Position numbers and translations under genes: made by a program. A stretch of DNA of 64,000 nucleotides from Elymus sibiricus (taxonomy: Eukaryota; Streptophyta; Magnoliopsida; Poales; Poaceae), in the NCBI GenBank assembly GCA_039707655.1, contig CM077675.1:419615162-419679161 (forward strand). The letters run 5' to 3'. Below, one piece after another: positions 50,777 through 61,752 of this stretch. Under the pieces are notes generated by a model. The model ran no database searches and was not told the origin of the DNA. It worked only from the letters and a program-made list of their open reading frames with translations. How positions within the stretch are numbered: the stretch's first letter is position 1; each line of letters begins with the position of its first letter.

Positions 50777-52883
50777 ACCAACTTAGGCCAAAAGCCTAAG
50801 CTTGGGGGAGTACGTATTTCTCACCGACATTATATTCATGTTCACACTCTCACTCCAGTTGTCGGTGTTCATACTTTTTCATTGTATTATCCATGTTAGT
50901 TTACTTCTTTTTCCCGCTTTCTTCTTGTGTGTTTGAAAAACCTTAAGAAAAACCAAAAAAAAAGATTTGTTGTAGTTAGTTTACTTTCTATGCATGCTTA
51001 GTTGTAGTATTAATAGAAAACCCAAAAAGATTTCCTGTTCTTCTTTTGCTTGTTGGGAGCTTTCCCGTGTAAATAGTTTTTCTCGTTCTTGTTTTACCTT
51101 CTTCAGAAAAACAAAAACTCCAAAAATATTTCAGTGTGTTACTTTGAAATTCTTTTCTTTTCTTTGGGGGTCGAGAGGAGAAGACCACGATGAAAATGTT
51201 GAGTGGCTCTCATATGCATTATTGTTGATCTAACAAAGAGCCCATATTACCTTGTCTTCTCCTTTGAATAAATGTTTGCAGATTCCAGCTTAGTCCAATG
51301 CACGTGCACTATTATTATTATCCACACCGTTCGGTCGTGCAAGTGAAAGGCAATAATGACGATATATGATGAAATGATTGAGATGAGGAAAAGCTGGTAT
51401 GAATTCGACCTATCTTGTTTTTGTAAATATGATTAGTTCATCGTTCCTGATTCAGCCTATTATGAATGAAACATGTTTGCAATGACAATTAGAGATTATA
51501 GTTACTCATGCCATGCTTAATCAGCTGGGAGTTTATAATGGTTTACCTTGAGTGCCAACATGGAAATTTAAAATGGTTGTGATGTAGTATGATAGGATGG
51601 TATCCTCCTTTGAATGATTCGAGTGGCTTGACTTGGCACATGTTCACACATGTAGTTGAAACAAAATCAACATAGCCTCCACGATATTTATGTTCATGGT
51701 AATTTATATCCTACTCATGCTGGCACTCAATGTTGGTTAATCTCAATGCATGTTTATGACTGTTGTCGCTCTCTAGTTGGTCGCTTCCCAGTCTCTTTCT
51801 AGCCTTCACTTGTACTAAGCGGGAATACTGCTTGTGCATCCACTTCCATAAACCCCAAAGTTGTTCTATATGAGTCCACCATACCTTCCTATATGCGGTA
51901 TTTACCTGCCGTTCCAAGTAAATTTGCATGTGCCAAACTCTAAATCTTCAAATGATAATCTGTTTTGTATGCTCGAATCGCTCATATACCAACTAGGGCT
52001 GTCAATATCTTCCATGCTAGGTGGGTTATTCTCACGATGAGTGGACTCCGCTCATCATTCATGAGAAAATGGCCGGTAACCGGGATGCTCAGTCCCATGC
52101 TCAAATCAAATCAAAATAATTGCAAACAAAACTCCCCCAGGACTGTTGTTAGTTGTACGGTACCCGTTGTTTCGGACCAGCCGTGGAATGTGCTTGTTGG
52201 TGGTGGGGGAGTATAAACTTTACCATTCTGTTTGGGAACCACCTATAATGTATGTAGCATGGAAGATACCGAGATCTCTTGGTTGTTATGTTGACAATGA
52301 AAGCATACCGCTCAAAATATTATTTATCTCTATTTCAAAACTCGAGCTCTGGCACCTCTGCAAATTCCTGCTTCCCTCTGCGAAGGGCCTATCTATTTAC
52401 TTTTATTGCTGAGTCACCATCCTCTTATAAAAAGCACCAGTTAGAGAGCACCACTGTCATTTGTATGCATTGTTATTAATTTATATTGAGTATGACTGTG
52501 ACTGGATCTCTTTTACCATGAATTACAATGTCTAGTCAGTCCTTGATCTTCAGGGGTGCTCTGCATTTATGTTTTGCGGTCTCAGAAAGGGCTAGCGAGA
52601 TACCATCTTGTTATATTATATCATGATTGTTTTGACAAAGTGTTGTCATCCGAGATTTATTATTATTGCTCGCTAGTTGATTATGCCATTGATACGAGTA
52701 AATGTGAGACCTAAAAGTTATTGTGAATATGGTTAGTTCATAATCTTTGCTGAAAACTTGAATGCTGGCTTTACATATTTGCAACAACAAGATCAAACAG
52801 AATTTGTAAAAGTTTTTCTTTATCACTTTCAGTTTGTCAACTGAATTGCTTGAGGACAAGCAATGGGTTAAGCTTGGAGGAGT
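50777..52883 (+). mobile_element. Gypsy 3' untranslated region with two polypurine tracts
   Basis: AAGCTTGGGGGAGTA at 50798-50812, just after the ORF stop, resembles the true polypurine tract GTTAAGCTTGGAGGAGT at 52867-52883, which directly precedes the 3' LTR. Between them lies about 2 kb of AT-rich DNA without a convincing ORF. Confidence 0.8.
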
Positions 52884-54286
52884 TGATACGTCTCCATCGT
52901 ATCTACTTTTCCAAACTCTTTTGCCCTTGTTTTGGACTCTAACTTGCATGATTTGAATGGAACTAACCCGGACTGACGCTGTTTTCAGCAGAATTGCCAT
53001 GGTGTTATTTTTGTGCAGAAATAAAAGTTCTCGGAATGACCTGAAAATTCACGGAGATCAGTATTGGAATTAATAAAAAATATTGGCGAAAGAATCAAGT
53101 GAAGGGGCCCACACCCTGGCCACAAGGGTGGGGGGCGCGCCCACCCCCCTGGGGCGCGCCACCCGTCCTTGTGGGCCCCCTAGACCTCCACCGACCTCAA
53201 CTCCAACTCCATATATTCACGTTCGGGGATAAAAAATCAGAGAGAAGGATTCATCGCGTTTTATGATACGGAGCCGCCGCCAAGCCCTGTTCTTCCTCGG
53301 GAGGGCAGATCCGGAGTCCGTTCGGGGCTCCGGAGAGGGGAATCCGTCGCCATCGTCATCATCAACCATCCTCCATCACCAATTTCATGATGCTCACCGC
53401 CGTGTGTGAGTAATTCCATCGTAGGCTTGCTGGACCGTGATGGGTTGGATGAGATTTACCATGTAATCGAGTTAGTTTTGTTAGGGTTTGATCCCTAGTA
53501 TCCACTATGTTCTAAGATTGATGTTGCTATGACTTTGCTATGCTTAATGCTTGTCACTAGCGCCCGAGTGCCATGATTTCAGATCTGAACCTATTATGTT
53601 TTCATGAATATATTTGTGTTCTTGATCCTATCTTGCAAGTTATAGTCACCTACTACGTGTTATGATCCGGCAACCCCGGAGTGACAATAGTCGGGACCAC
53701 TCCCGGTGATGACCGTAGTTTGAGGAGTTCATGTATTCACTAAGTGCTAATGCTTTGGTCCGGTTCTCTATTAAAAGGAGGCCTTAATATCCCTTAGTTT
53801 CCAATAGGACCCCGCTGCCACGGGAGGGTAGGACAAAAGATGTCATGCAAGTTCTTTTCCATAAGCACGTATGACTATATTCGGAATACATGCCTACATT
53901 ACATTGATGAATTGGAGCTAGTTCTGTGTCACCCTATGTTATAACTGTTGCATGATGAATGCCATCTGACATAATTATCCATCATTGATCCATTGCCTAT
54001 GAGCTCGTTTCATATTGATCTTTGCTTAGTTACTTTTCCGTTGCCACTGTTACGATTGCTACAATACTGCTATTGTTACTTTTGCCACTGTTACCATTAC
54101 TTCCATACTACTTTGCTACTAAATATTTTGCTGCAGATATTAAGTCTGTCAGGTGTGGTTGAATTCACAACTCAGCTGCTAATACTTGAGAATATTCTTT
54201 GGCTCCCCTTGTGTCGAATCAATAAATTTGGGTTGTATACTCTACCCTCGAAAACTGTTGCGATCCCCTATACTTGTGGGTTATCA
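52884..54286 (+). mobile_element. Gypsy 3' LTR (1403 bp)
   Basis: It matches 38174-39579 and 32896-34300 with scattered differences, and is followed by GTGGG, the target duplication. Confidence 0.95.
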
Positions 54287-54291
54287 GTGGG

Positions 54292-54340
54292 CTGGGGATA
54301 CCACAGTCCCTCTAACCATCCAACCACAGGTTGGTTCGCC
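54292..54340 (-). mobile_element. SINE 5' part with A box
   Basis: On the minus strand it reads GGCGAACCAACCTGTGGTTGG then ATGGTTAGAGG, containing a tRNA-like A box (TGGTTGGATGG), followed by CCCCAGCCCAC. This completes the SINE whose B box lies at 38155-38165. The right copy of the SINE target duplication follows at 54341-54356. Confidence 0.85.
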
Positions 54341-54471
54341 ATAACCGGACTCTACTACTAATACGAGAAAAGCAAACCGACTCAAGCTCTTTCCTATACT
54401 AGTACAACCAACGTGACCACTTCCTAGTAAATTACCAAAACTATACTATGTATTGTTTGGATTAGCTAACA
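54341..54471 (-). mobile_element. Inverted Copia 2 LTR, start of LTR
   Basis: Reverse complement of 29361-29492. It ends (LTR start) at 54471 and abuts a polypurine tract. Confidence 0.85.
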
Positions 54472-54486
54472 ATCACCCCCTAAACC
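54472..54486 (-). other. Copia 2 polypurine tract
   Basis: On the minus strand GGTTTAGGGGGTGAT directly precedes TGTTAGCTAATCC, confirming that the inverted LTR is a 3' LTR. Confidence 0.8.
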
Positions 54487-54869
54487 AAACATTTGATTCA
54501 TTGCTCGACGAGACACGTAAACGACCACCTATTCATCTTATCACGTTGGTTGCCTCCGGTGACGCAACTTACCGGACCGCAACTCTCTCTTTTTGCAACG
54601 ATGACCACCATTTCATCATTGTCTTCTCTTTTTATGCCGACTTGTAGACTGAAATCAACGATTACTCGGACTACCAGCCACGCTGCCACATCTTAGCATG
54701 CTACATGCAGACTATACGCATAGCCTCATGTAGGAACTCTACTTAACCGGTGCCCGTCCATCTTCAAGTTGATCTTCATCTTCTCGTCGGTTGCTTGCAC
54801 ACGCGGAGACACATCTCTTCACCCGTCACATCTTCGCGTCTTCTCAGTGTCGACGATGCCACATCTTAT
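54487..54869. other. Possible Copia 2 internal remnant, otherwise unrecognised
   Basis: By position it should be the 3' internal region of the minus-strand Copia element. No pol motif is visible in any frame. Confidence 0.35.
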
Positions 54870-55160
54870 CGAACGACACCTCCTATTCAACATTTTTTAC
54901 TACCTATTCAACATTTTTCAAATAATTGTTCAACATTTTTAATATTTATTCAACATTTTCAAATAGTTGTTGAACATTTTTCAAATTCTTGTTCAACATT
55001 TTCTAAATACTTGTTCAACATTTTTCATATACTTGTTCAACATGTTTTATTACCTAACCAACGTTTTTCATATACTTGTTCAACATTTTTAATATTTATT
55101 CAACATTTTTCAAATACTTATTCAACATTTTTTGAATTCTTGTTCAACATTTTTGAATAC
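54870..55160. repeat. TTGTTCAACATTTTT repeat array
   Basis: About twelve units of 21-26 bp built on TTCAACATTTTT with variable spacers such as CAAATACTTG. Confidence 0.85.
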
Positions 55161-55889
55161 TTATTAAAAAAATTCAAATAAGTTTTTGAAGAGTGTTTTT
55201 TGTAATATATAAATATATATATGTAGAATATATTAAAGTATAAAGAAAAATACAAAAATAACAAAAAATGAGAACAGAAAACTGAAAGAAAAAAGCAGGC
55301 TGTGACTCCCGCGTGGCTGGGCTGGCTGTCTGCGGCCCAGTCGGCGATTCCTTCAGCGAGGGAATGCTCGTGGCTCACGAGAGCAACTAGTTGAAGGAGC
55401 GCTTCGAACGAGCGGATCGGGAGCGCTCCGCGTGCGACAAGTGTCGCGCACGGAGCGCTCCCGCGAGGGAAAACTAGTCAATGCGGTTGGTTCCCAGTTT
55501 TCCCTTTCCGTTTTGTGGTTTCGTGCGTTTTGCAGTTTAACCCTCCAACTACTTGAATTTTTCGTTTTTCCCTTTCCGCGCGATAACAGACGGAAAATGA
55601 CGGCCAACCGCGTCGGTGGTTCCCTATTTCCTTTTTGTTCCCATTATATTTCTGGGAAATGGAGATTTGTGGGGTAGTTACGGGCGGGGGCTTCCAACAC
55701 TATCAAATGTGACCTTTCAAGTAAGCAAAAACAGGAACTTTATCATACACACGCTTGGACGGGAAAACATGTTAACGCACGGTCGTGAAGAGTGCAGAGG
55801 CATGTGTGAATCCTGTCAATGCCAATGTGTAAATTCTCTATAGGCACGGGCGTATAGTAGCAGAGGCATGGGTTCTATCACTTTACTAA
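55161..55889. other. Unassigned DNA with a strong hairpin
   Basis: It holds a near-perfect inverted repeat at 55420-55462 (GGGAGCGCTCCG...CGGAGCGCTCCC, loop about 4 bases). I found no matching second terminus and no gene. Confidence 0.4.
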
Positions 55890-56690
55890 ATTGGAGCATA
55901 GCGCCTCCGGCGCGGGGACCCTCCTGCTCGCCTTCGGCTCGTTAAATTTTCATAAAAATCTTGAAGGGGGGGGGGGCATAGGTCGAAGTGTGTGTTGGTC
56001 GTGCAGCGCGTTCTCAATCGTGGTGGCACACGGCGCCTCCGGCGCAGGGACCCTCCTGCTCGCCTTCGGCTCGTTAAATTTTCATAAACATCTTGAAGGG
56101 GGGGGGCATAGGTCGAAGTGTGTGTTGGTCGTGCATCGTGTTGGTCGTGCAGCGCGTTGTCTGTCGTGGTGGCACACGGCGCCTCCGGCGAGGGGACCCT
56201 CCTGCTCGCCTTTGGCTCATTAAATTTTCATAAACATCTTGAAGGGGGGGCATAGGTCGAAGTGTGTGTTGGTCGTGCAGCGTGTTGGTCGTGTAGCGCG
56301 TTCTCAATCGTGTGGCACACGCCGCCTCCGGCGAGGGGACCCTCCTGCTCGCCTTCGGCCCGTTAAATTTTCATAAACATCTTGAAGGGGGGGCATAGGT
56401 CAAAGTGTGTGTTGGTCGTACAGCGCGTTCTCAATCGTGGTGGCCCACGGCGCCTCCGGCGCGGGGACCCTCCTGCTCGCCTTCGGCTCGTTAAATTTTC
56501 ATAAACATCTTAAGGGGGGGCATAGGTCGAAGTGTGTGTTGGTCGTGCAGATCGTTCTCAATCGTGGTGGCACACGGTGCCTCCGGCGCGGGGACCCTCC
56601 TGCTCTCCTTTGGCTCGTTAAATTTTCATAAACATCTTGATGGGGGGGGCATAGGTCGAAGTGTGTGTTGGTCGTGCAGTGCGTTTTTCT
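55890..56690. repeat. Tandem array, six units of 126-146 bp
   Basis: Landmark GCCTCCGGCG near 55904, 56034, 56180, 56324, 56450 and 56579. Each unit also has CCCTCCTGCTCGCCTTCGGC, TTAAATTTTCATAAA, a G run of 7-11 and GTGTGTTGGTCGTGCAG. Units 2 and 3 carry a small internal duplication of the TCGTGCAGCG(C) segment, explaining their greater length. Confidence 0.9.
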
Positions 56691-57332
56691 CGCATTTGGT
56701 TGGTTGCTGAAGTTCATGTGATGCTATAAGAAGTTCACAACTCAGGAGAAATTCTTTATACATGTCCTGCAAAAGCCAAGCTGCTTCGCCTGGAAAGGCA
56801 CGGGTTTGAAGCATCTGCAGTCACGTGTGCGCAGCACCTAGCCACGGTTGAGGCACTTGAGGTATGTGCGTGCATGCACAGGTGTGAATTCTCCGGAGGC
56901 ACGGGCATGTCGCCTCCGGAGGCACGGGTGTTAAGCATCTGCAGTCAGGTGTGCGCAGCACCTAGCCCGGTTGAGGCACTTGAGGTATGTGTGTGCATGC
57001 ACAGGTGTGAATTCTCCGGAGGCACGGGCATGTCGCCTCCGGAGGCACGGGGGCATGTCGCCTCCGGAGGCACGGGCTGGTGGTCTCCAGAGTCATGGGT
57101 ACGAATTCGTTTTGGGAGTCACTGCTGTCACACAGTTAAAAAGAGGCACTGTTGTTTATAGTGTAGTGGCACTCTGATGATGTTCTGTTTTCAACATGAA
57201 CACGCAATTTGTAACGAGATTACATATAAATATGAGTCATGGTTAAACTGTTTTGTCACGTTTGGATGGAATTAGCCTCGCTGGCTAAATCAAAAGTTTT
57301 AGTCTTCATTCTTGCTGAATATCTTGCTAACA
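56691..57332. repeat. Two 124-bp units with CGCCTCCGGAGGCACGGG palindromes, then unassigned DNA
   Basis: 56799-56923 and 56924-57046 match (GAAGCATCTGCAGTCACGTG, TTGAGGCACTTGAGGTATGT), followed by partial units to about 57090. The palindrome CCTCCGGAGG recurs five times. 57100-57332 shows nothing recognisable. Confidence 0.75.
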
Positions 57333-57490
57333 CTACTGCAGGTTGCTGCTAACGCGACACTACGATCAGAGACCCTTTGACGAAACTGTGTGCGATGCGT
57401 TAATCGCAAACGGTGGTGTAAAAAACCCGTCAAAAAAGGTGCAAAACGTTTGCGATGACGGATGCATCAAACACGGTTCAGATTTTAGTT

Positions 57491-57824
57491 CCGTGTGCGA
57501 TGCAGGGCATACGGTTCAGTTCAATTAACTGTTTGCGATGTGGCAGAACAAAAGAAACGGGCAGCCAGATGAAGGCGTGTGCGATATACAGCTTACGTTT
57601 CACTCGGATGAACTGTTTGTGATTAGGCAACACAAAAGAAACGGTCAGCCAGATCAAGGTGTGTGCGATATACGGCGTACGTTTCACTCGGATGAACTAT
57701 TTTCGATTAGGCAACGCAACAGAAACGGTTCAACCAGATCAAGGTGTGTGCAATGGAGGGCATACAGTTCATTCTGATAAACTGTTTGTGTTAAGCCAAG
57801 ATAACAAAAATGTTTCACATAAAC
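57491..57824. repeat. Four 83-bp tandem units
   Basis: Each begins GTGTGCGAT(A/G) or GTGTGCAAT and contains a TTCACTCGGATGAACTGTTT-like stretch, AGGCAACRCAA and AACGGTCAGCCAGAT. A fifth degraded unit starts at 57826. Oriented tandem units near one end are usual in CACTA subtermini. Confidence 0.8.
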
Positions 57825-58146
57825 AAGATGTGTGTAATACGCGGCAAACATCCAATTACATAGGTGGCTAGTACACACATGACATTTCCACACACCAAAG
57901 TAAACTATTACATGCATAATTAACTAGGATAAACGATCATCTGATCATCATCTACTTCTTGTGCTAGCTCGATGTTCCTTCTATGCTAAGTTTCTATTAA
58001 TTGATGGCATTTTATGAACACGCCACCGTTTCCCGCCATTTCCTCACCGGTTTCCTGCCACCCAGCGATATTGCGCATAAACCAAGGCGGCACGCGACGC
58101 ACGGAGGCAACAAGCGCAGCCTGTAGCACATCCACCTTTTCCAAGC

Positions 58147-58908
58147 ATGCCAACCCACCAAAACGCCGCCTCTGCCATCAACCTCGTCGACGAGGAAAAC
58201 GAGCAGGCACCACGGCCCGTCGAGGCCGAGGCACTCCCCGGCAACGCGATGGACGACGCCGTGATGCGCGTCATCACCAGGGTTGAGCAGACCCTTGGCG
58301 CATGGCGCTTCAGCGCCGCGGATCAAGATAGGCATGTCAGCGCCGAGAGGCTGCAGCTCGCCGCACAACATGATTGATGGCGCGCCGTAGAGCAAGCTAG
58401 GCGTGTCCGCGCCGATAGGCTGCGGCTCGCCGCACGGCGAGACCGTTGGAGCGCCGCAGAGCGAGAGGCGCGACGCACCGCACAGCAAGAGCGGATCCAT
58501 CGGCGCTTGCCTGCTGTCGACAAGGCGTCGCAGCTGGGTACACGTCCCGTCAGTACCCCCATTCCTCGCCAGGAGTGGGCAGAGGCCCTCTGTGCCGTAC
58601 TTGCACCAGAGGCCGGCCGCGCCGTACTTGCACCGGACACCCGCCGCGCCGTTCGCATGGGTCACGCCGTTCGCCTTGTCCGCGGCCCGCTCGATGCCAA
58701 AGCGCTGGTCGGTAGGCTCGACCGCCTCCTTGGCCCAGCTGTCCACCTGGGCGCAGTAGAGGAACATGGCTGTCGCATCCTCGAGCTGGTGATCTCCGAT
58801 GAAATAGCCAACTTGGAGCTCGAGATCGCGTTCCAGATGTACCGCGAGCGTGTCGACCGCTTGGACGAATGCCTGCACGAGTTCAGGCAGAGCCAAGAGC
58901 TACCGTAG
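58147..58908 (+). pseudogene. Unrecognised Arg/Ala/Glu-rich protein, one internal stop
   Basis: ATG 58147 opens MPTHQNAASAINLVDEENEQ. A TGA at 58375-58377 (most simply from CGA or TGG) interrupts the frame, which then continues open to TAG 58906-58908, giving about 253 codons in all. The product is mostly predicted helix: heptad-like Arg/Ala/Glu stretches (RRVRADRLRLAARRDRW, ERIHRRLPAV) and a C-terminal leucine-rich segment (ILELVISDEIANLELEIAFQ, YRERVDRLDECLHEF). No known domain is recognised. It may belong to the transposon-like region. Confidence 0.45.
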
Positions 58909-59154
58909 GCAAGGGCTGCTGGTCATGGTCTCATGGACGCGTTTTATTTTGTTGAGTCGTTTCGACGTTGATAGCTATGTATTCACAGCAATCATAGTAT
59001 TGCTCTGTTTATTGCTCTGTTTCAATGTGTGTACTCTGTTTTCCATTGTTATATGTTCTGTTTCAATGTGTGTATATACGCTTTCCATTCTGTATATGCG
59101 GATGATAACAGCTAGATTCAAATTAGTATAAAAAACAGATAGAGAATGGAATTC

Positions 59155-59156
<2 letters not shown>

Positions 59157-59245
<89 letters not shown>
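59157..59245. repeat. (TA)n microsatellite, about 88 bp
   Basis: A pure TA run, likely highly variable between individuals and able to form a cruciform. Confidence 0.95.
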
Positions 59246-59249
<4 letters not shown>

Positions 59250-59353
59250 TGTTCATTAGTTCAACACAGAATATATATAATATCATCACATATACGTGAT
59301 GATACTTAACTACTAGGTACAATGCATAAAATTGAAAACGAACAATACTAAAA

Positions 59354-59962
59354 CTAATAATCCCTCCTGGGGCCATTATTCCGGCAGCCCCTCGCCAGCA
59401 GCTCCCTGGTGCGCGGCGTCTTCCCAGCGTGGAGGCAGAATTCCGCCTCCTCCGCCTCGCAGCGCTTGATGTACCGATCTGCCTCTTGCTGGCGGACGAG
59501 CGCGAACGATCTTGCCATTTCATTGGGCGCCCACCGGAGCTCCTCGTCGGTGGCACACTGGAGCTTATCGGCCCACCTCCACGTAGCGATGAGGCGCCTA
59601 GCGCCTTTGACCTTCCTCGCGAAGTACCCGTCTTCGTACACCTCCTCCGCACGACGACGCGCCCGCCCCCAAAGCTCTGCCGCCTCCTTTTTCCAGGCAG
59701 CATCACGGGCTTCACAGGCCGCCTGGTACCTGGCTTCCTCCTCTGCCATCTCCTTCTTGAACGCCACTTGCCTGGCTTTCTCAGCCGGCGGCAGCGACTT
59801 CCAAAGACAAAGATTGTACTGGCCCCAAAACCAATCCAAAGTTGGGGGGTCCGGCGCAACCTCGTCCGGCGGCGCGCAGGGGTCCTCGTCGCTGCTCTTC
59901 GAGTGAGCGTCCTCGGGGGGCGGCGACTCCTCATCGGCGCGTGGGCAGACCGGCGGCGCCAT
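59354..59962 (-). CDS. Unrecognised 202-residue charged, helical protein
   Basis: The start is set at ATG 59962-59960 (CTGCCATGGCG context) because the upstream part of the frame is low-complexity (Ser/Leu from a GAGAGA run). The frame is open to the TAG at 59354. The N-terminus is acidic and Pro-rich (MAPPVCPRADEESPPPEDAH). A LDWFWGQYNLCLWKSLPP motif follows at about residues 42-60, then a long Ala/Glu/Arg-rich helical region (KARQVAFKKEMAEEEARYQ, AADKAAWKKEAAELWGRAR-like) and a basic C-terminus (CRNNGPRRDY). A TATA-like AATAAATA lies near 60050-60057 upstream. No known domain; possibly a transposon accessory protein. Confidence 0.5.
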   Translation of the reverse strand: MAPPVCPRADEESPPPEDAHSKSSDEDPCAPPDEVAPDPPTLDWFWGQYNLCLWKSLPPAEKARQVAFKKEMAEEEARYQAACEARDAAWKKEAAELWGRARRRAEEVYEDGYFARKVKGARRLIATWRWADKLQCATDEELRWAPNEMARSFALVRQQEADRYIKRCEAEEAEFCLHAGKTPRTRELLARGCRNNGPRRDY

Positions 59963-60345
59963 GGCAGAGATTTGAGAGAGAGAGAGAGAGAGAGGGCGAG
60001 CGAGGGGAGGATGTAGATGAGAATGCAGGCGGGATGACGTGAGCAAGGTAGTATTTATTGGCGGCCGGAATCTAGATCGACGGGAACAGTACACACGCCG
60101 GTCGCCGGAATTTACGAGTACTGTAGTTTGAATTACACACGATTCCCGCAGCAAAATCCGTGTGTGAACTTAATAGCTGACGGTTTCCAATACAGAACCG
60201 TGTCTGATTACTAACCCCGCCACTCACCTACCAAACCTCGAGCCGTGAAATAGAGTGCCAATCGTGTGGGGCCCGGTTGTCTTGCCAGATCTTTACATTT
60301 TCTTTTTTGAACACCAGATATTTACATCGTCTGATGATTTTATAA

Positions 60346-61545
60346 CTCGCACACAAGTACACAAAAATATGATTTTTCAAACCGTTATGGTTCTCCGTTG
60401 CATGTAGATGTAGTTCAAATTTGAATTACGGTCATTAAATGGCTAGAAAATCACTTAAATGTCTTTAAAAGGTCAAATGACCCCTAGAATTTTCCAAATT
60501 TTCACATGACAGTTGTAGTAGTGCAGTTTAAACATAGAAAAAAAATTTGAAGGCCGTAAGAGGAAGTTATCTCCCGTTTGTTATCAAACATGCATTGTTC
60601 CCTCTCGGAACCACGAGCCTTCTAGTGAGATGCTCCGGTTTGTGAGGGGTGTGTGTCCAAACTTTCGTCAAACAGGCCAATTTTTTTACCACATCATCTT
60701 GGTGCCATGACATTACATCAAGCAAGGTTTCATGTGTTTCTCATCATTTTTTAATTTTTTGGAATTAAAATGCCATGGCACTCCATGCATGTGTCCATGC
60801 CGTGAGACCAATATGTTTGAAAATTCCTTCTAATTTACTGCACATGGAATTAACTCGCACACAAGTACACAAATATGATTTTTCAAACCGTTATGGTTAG
60901 CTGTTGCATGTACATGTAGTTCAAATTTGAATTACGGTCATTAAATGGCTAGAAAATCACTTAAATGTCTTTAAAAGGTCAAATGACCCCTGAAATTTTC
61001 CAAATTTTCACATGACAATTGTATTAGTGCACGTTAAATGTAGAAAAAAAATTTGAAGGCCGTAAGGGGAAGCTATCTCCCGTTCGTCATCAAACATGCA
61101 TCGTTCCCTCTCGGAAACACGAGCCTTCTAGTGAGTTGCTTCGGTTTGTGAGGGGTGTGTGTCCAAACTTTCGTCAAACATGCCAAATTTTTTACCACAT
61201 TATCTTGGTGGCATGACATTACATCAAGCAAGGTTTCATGTGTTTCTGATCTTTTTTTATTTTTTTGGAATTTAAATGCCATGGCACTCCATGCTTAATT
61301 GTGTCATAGCCATTAGACCAATATGTTTGAAAATTCCTTCCAATTTACTGCACATGGAATTAAATCGCACACAAGTACACAAAATATGACTTTTCAAACA
61401 GTTATGGTTAGCTATTGCATGTACATGTAGTTCAAATTTGAATTACGATCATTAAATGGCTAGAAAATCACTTAAATGTCTTAAAAGGTCAAATGACCCT
61501 GAAATTTTCCAAAATTTGACATGACAGTTGTATTAGTACTACAAA
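60346..61545. repeat. 508-bp tandem repeat, about 2.4 copies
   Basis: Units begin CTCGCACACAAGTACACAAA at 60346 and 60854 and, slightly changed, at 61363. They share GGCTAGAAAATCACTTAAATG, AAGGTCAAATGACCC, CTCTCGGAA.CACGAGCC and other blocks. Copies differ by scattered changes. No coding frame is convincing. Confidence 0.9.
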
Positions 61546-61648
61546 TTTGCTCGTACCTTTAAAACACCATCCGTTGCCACTTTACTCCAAACAACATCAC
61601 ACACAGTTTTTTTGTAGGAACCGTTTGCGATGAAAATTTCGGGGTCTA

Positions 61649-61656
61649 TTTAAGTC
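61649..61656 (+). promoter_or_regulatory. TATA-like box ahead of the 61753 ORF
   Basis: CTATTTAAG lies about 100 bp upstream of ATG 61753 and 20 bp after a GTTTGCGATG motif. The position is plausible for a plant core promoter. Confidence 0.4.
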
Positions 61657-61752
61657 TTCCTCCTTAAGCTTTGCCGGCTCGTCTGCTCCAGTGCCGGCAA
61701 CCCCCGAATCCACGAATCCCGATCCCCATTCCCGCACCCCCTTCTTGCAAAG

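Larger units (their letters stand above)
38174..54286 (+). mobile_element. Athila-lineage Gypsy retrotransposon, non-autonomous
   Basis: LTRs 38174-39579 (1406 bp) and 52884-54286 (1403 bp) are flanked by GTGGG on both sides (38169-38173 and 54287-54291). The interior holds a gag-protease frame, a long untranslated stretch with an LTR-like module, an Athila-type ORF and a long 3' region. There is no reverse transcriptase, RNase H or integrase between protease and the second ORF, so movement would need enzymes from elsewhere. A CACTA element (42097-48681) interrupts the protease. Without that insert the element is about 9.5 kb. Confidence 0.9.

Noticed and set aside
54292..54340. A tRNA gene fragment
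   Set aside because: A and B box sequences belong to a SINE with a poly(A) tail and a 16-bp duplication; no anticodon arm or acceptor stem fits a tRNA.
55890..56690. CRISPR-like array
   Set aside because: Units are near-identical over their whole length with no unique spacers, in a plant genome.
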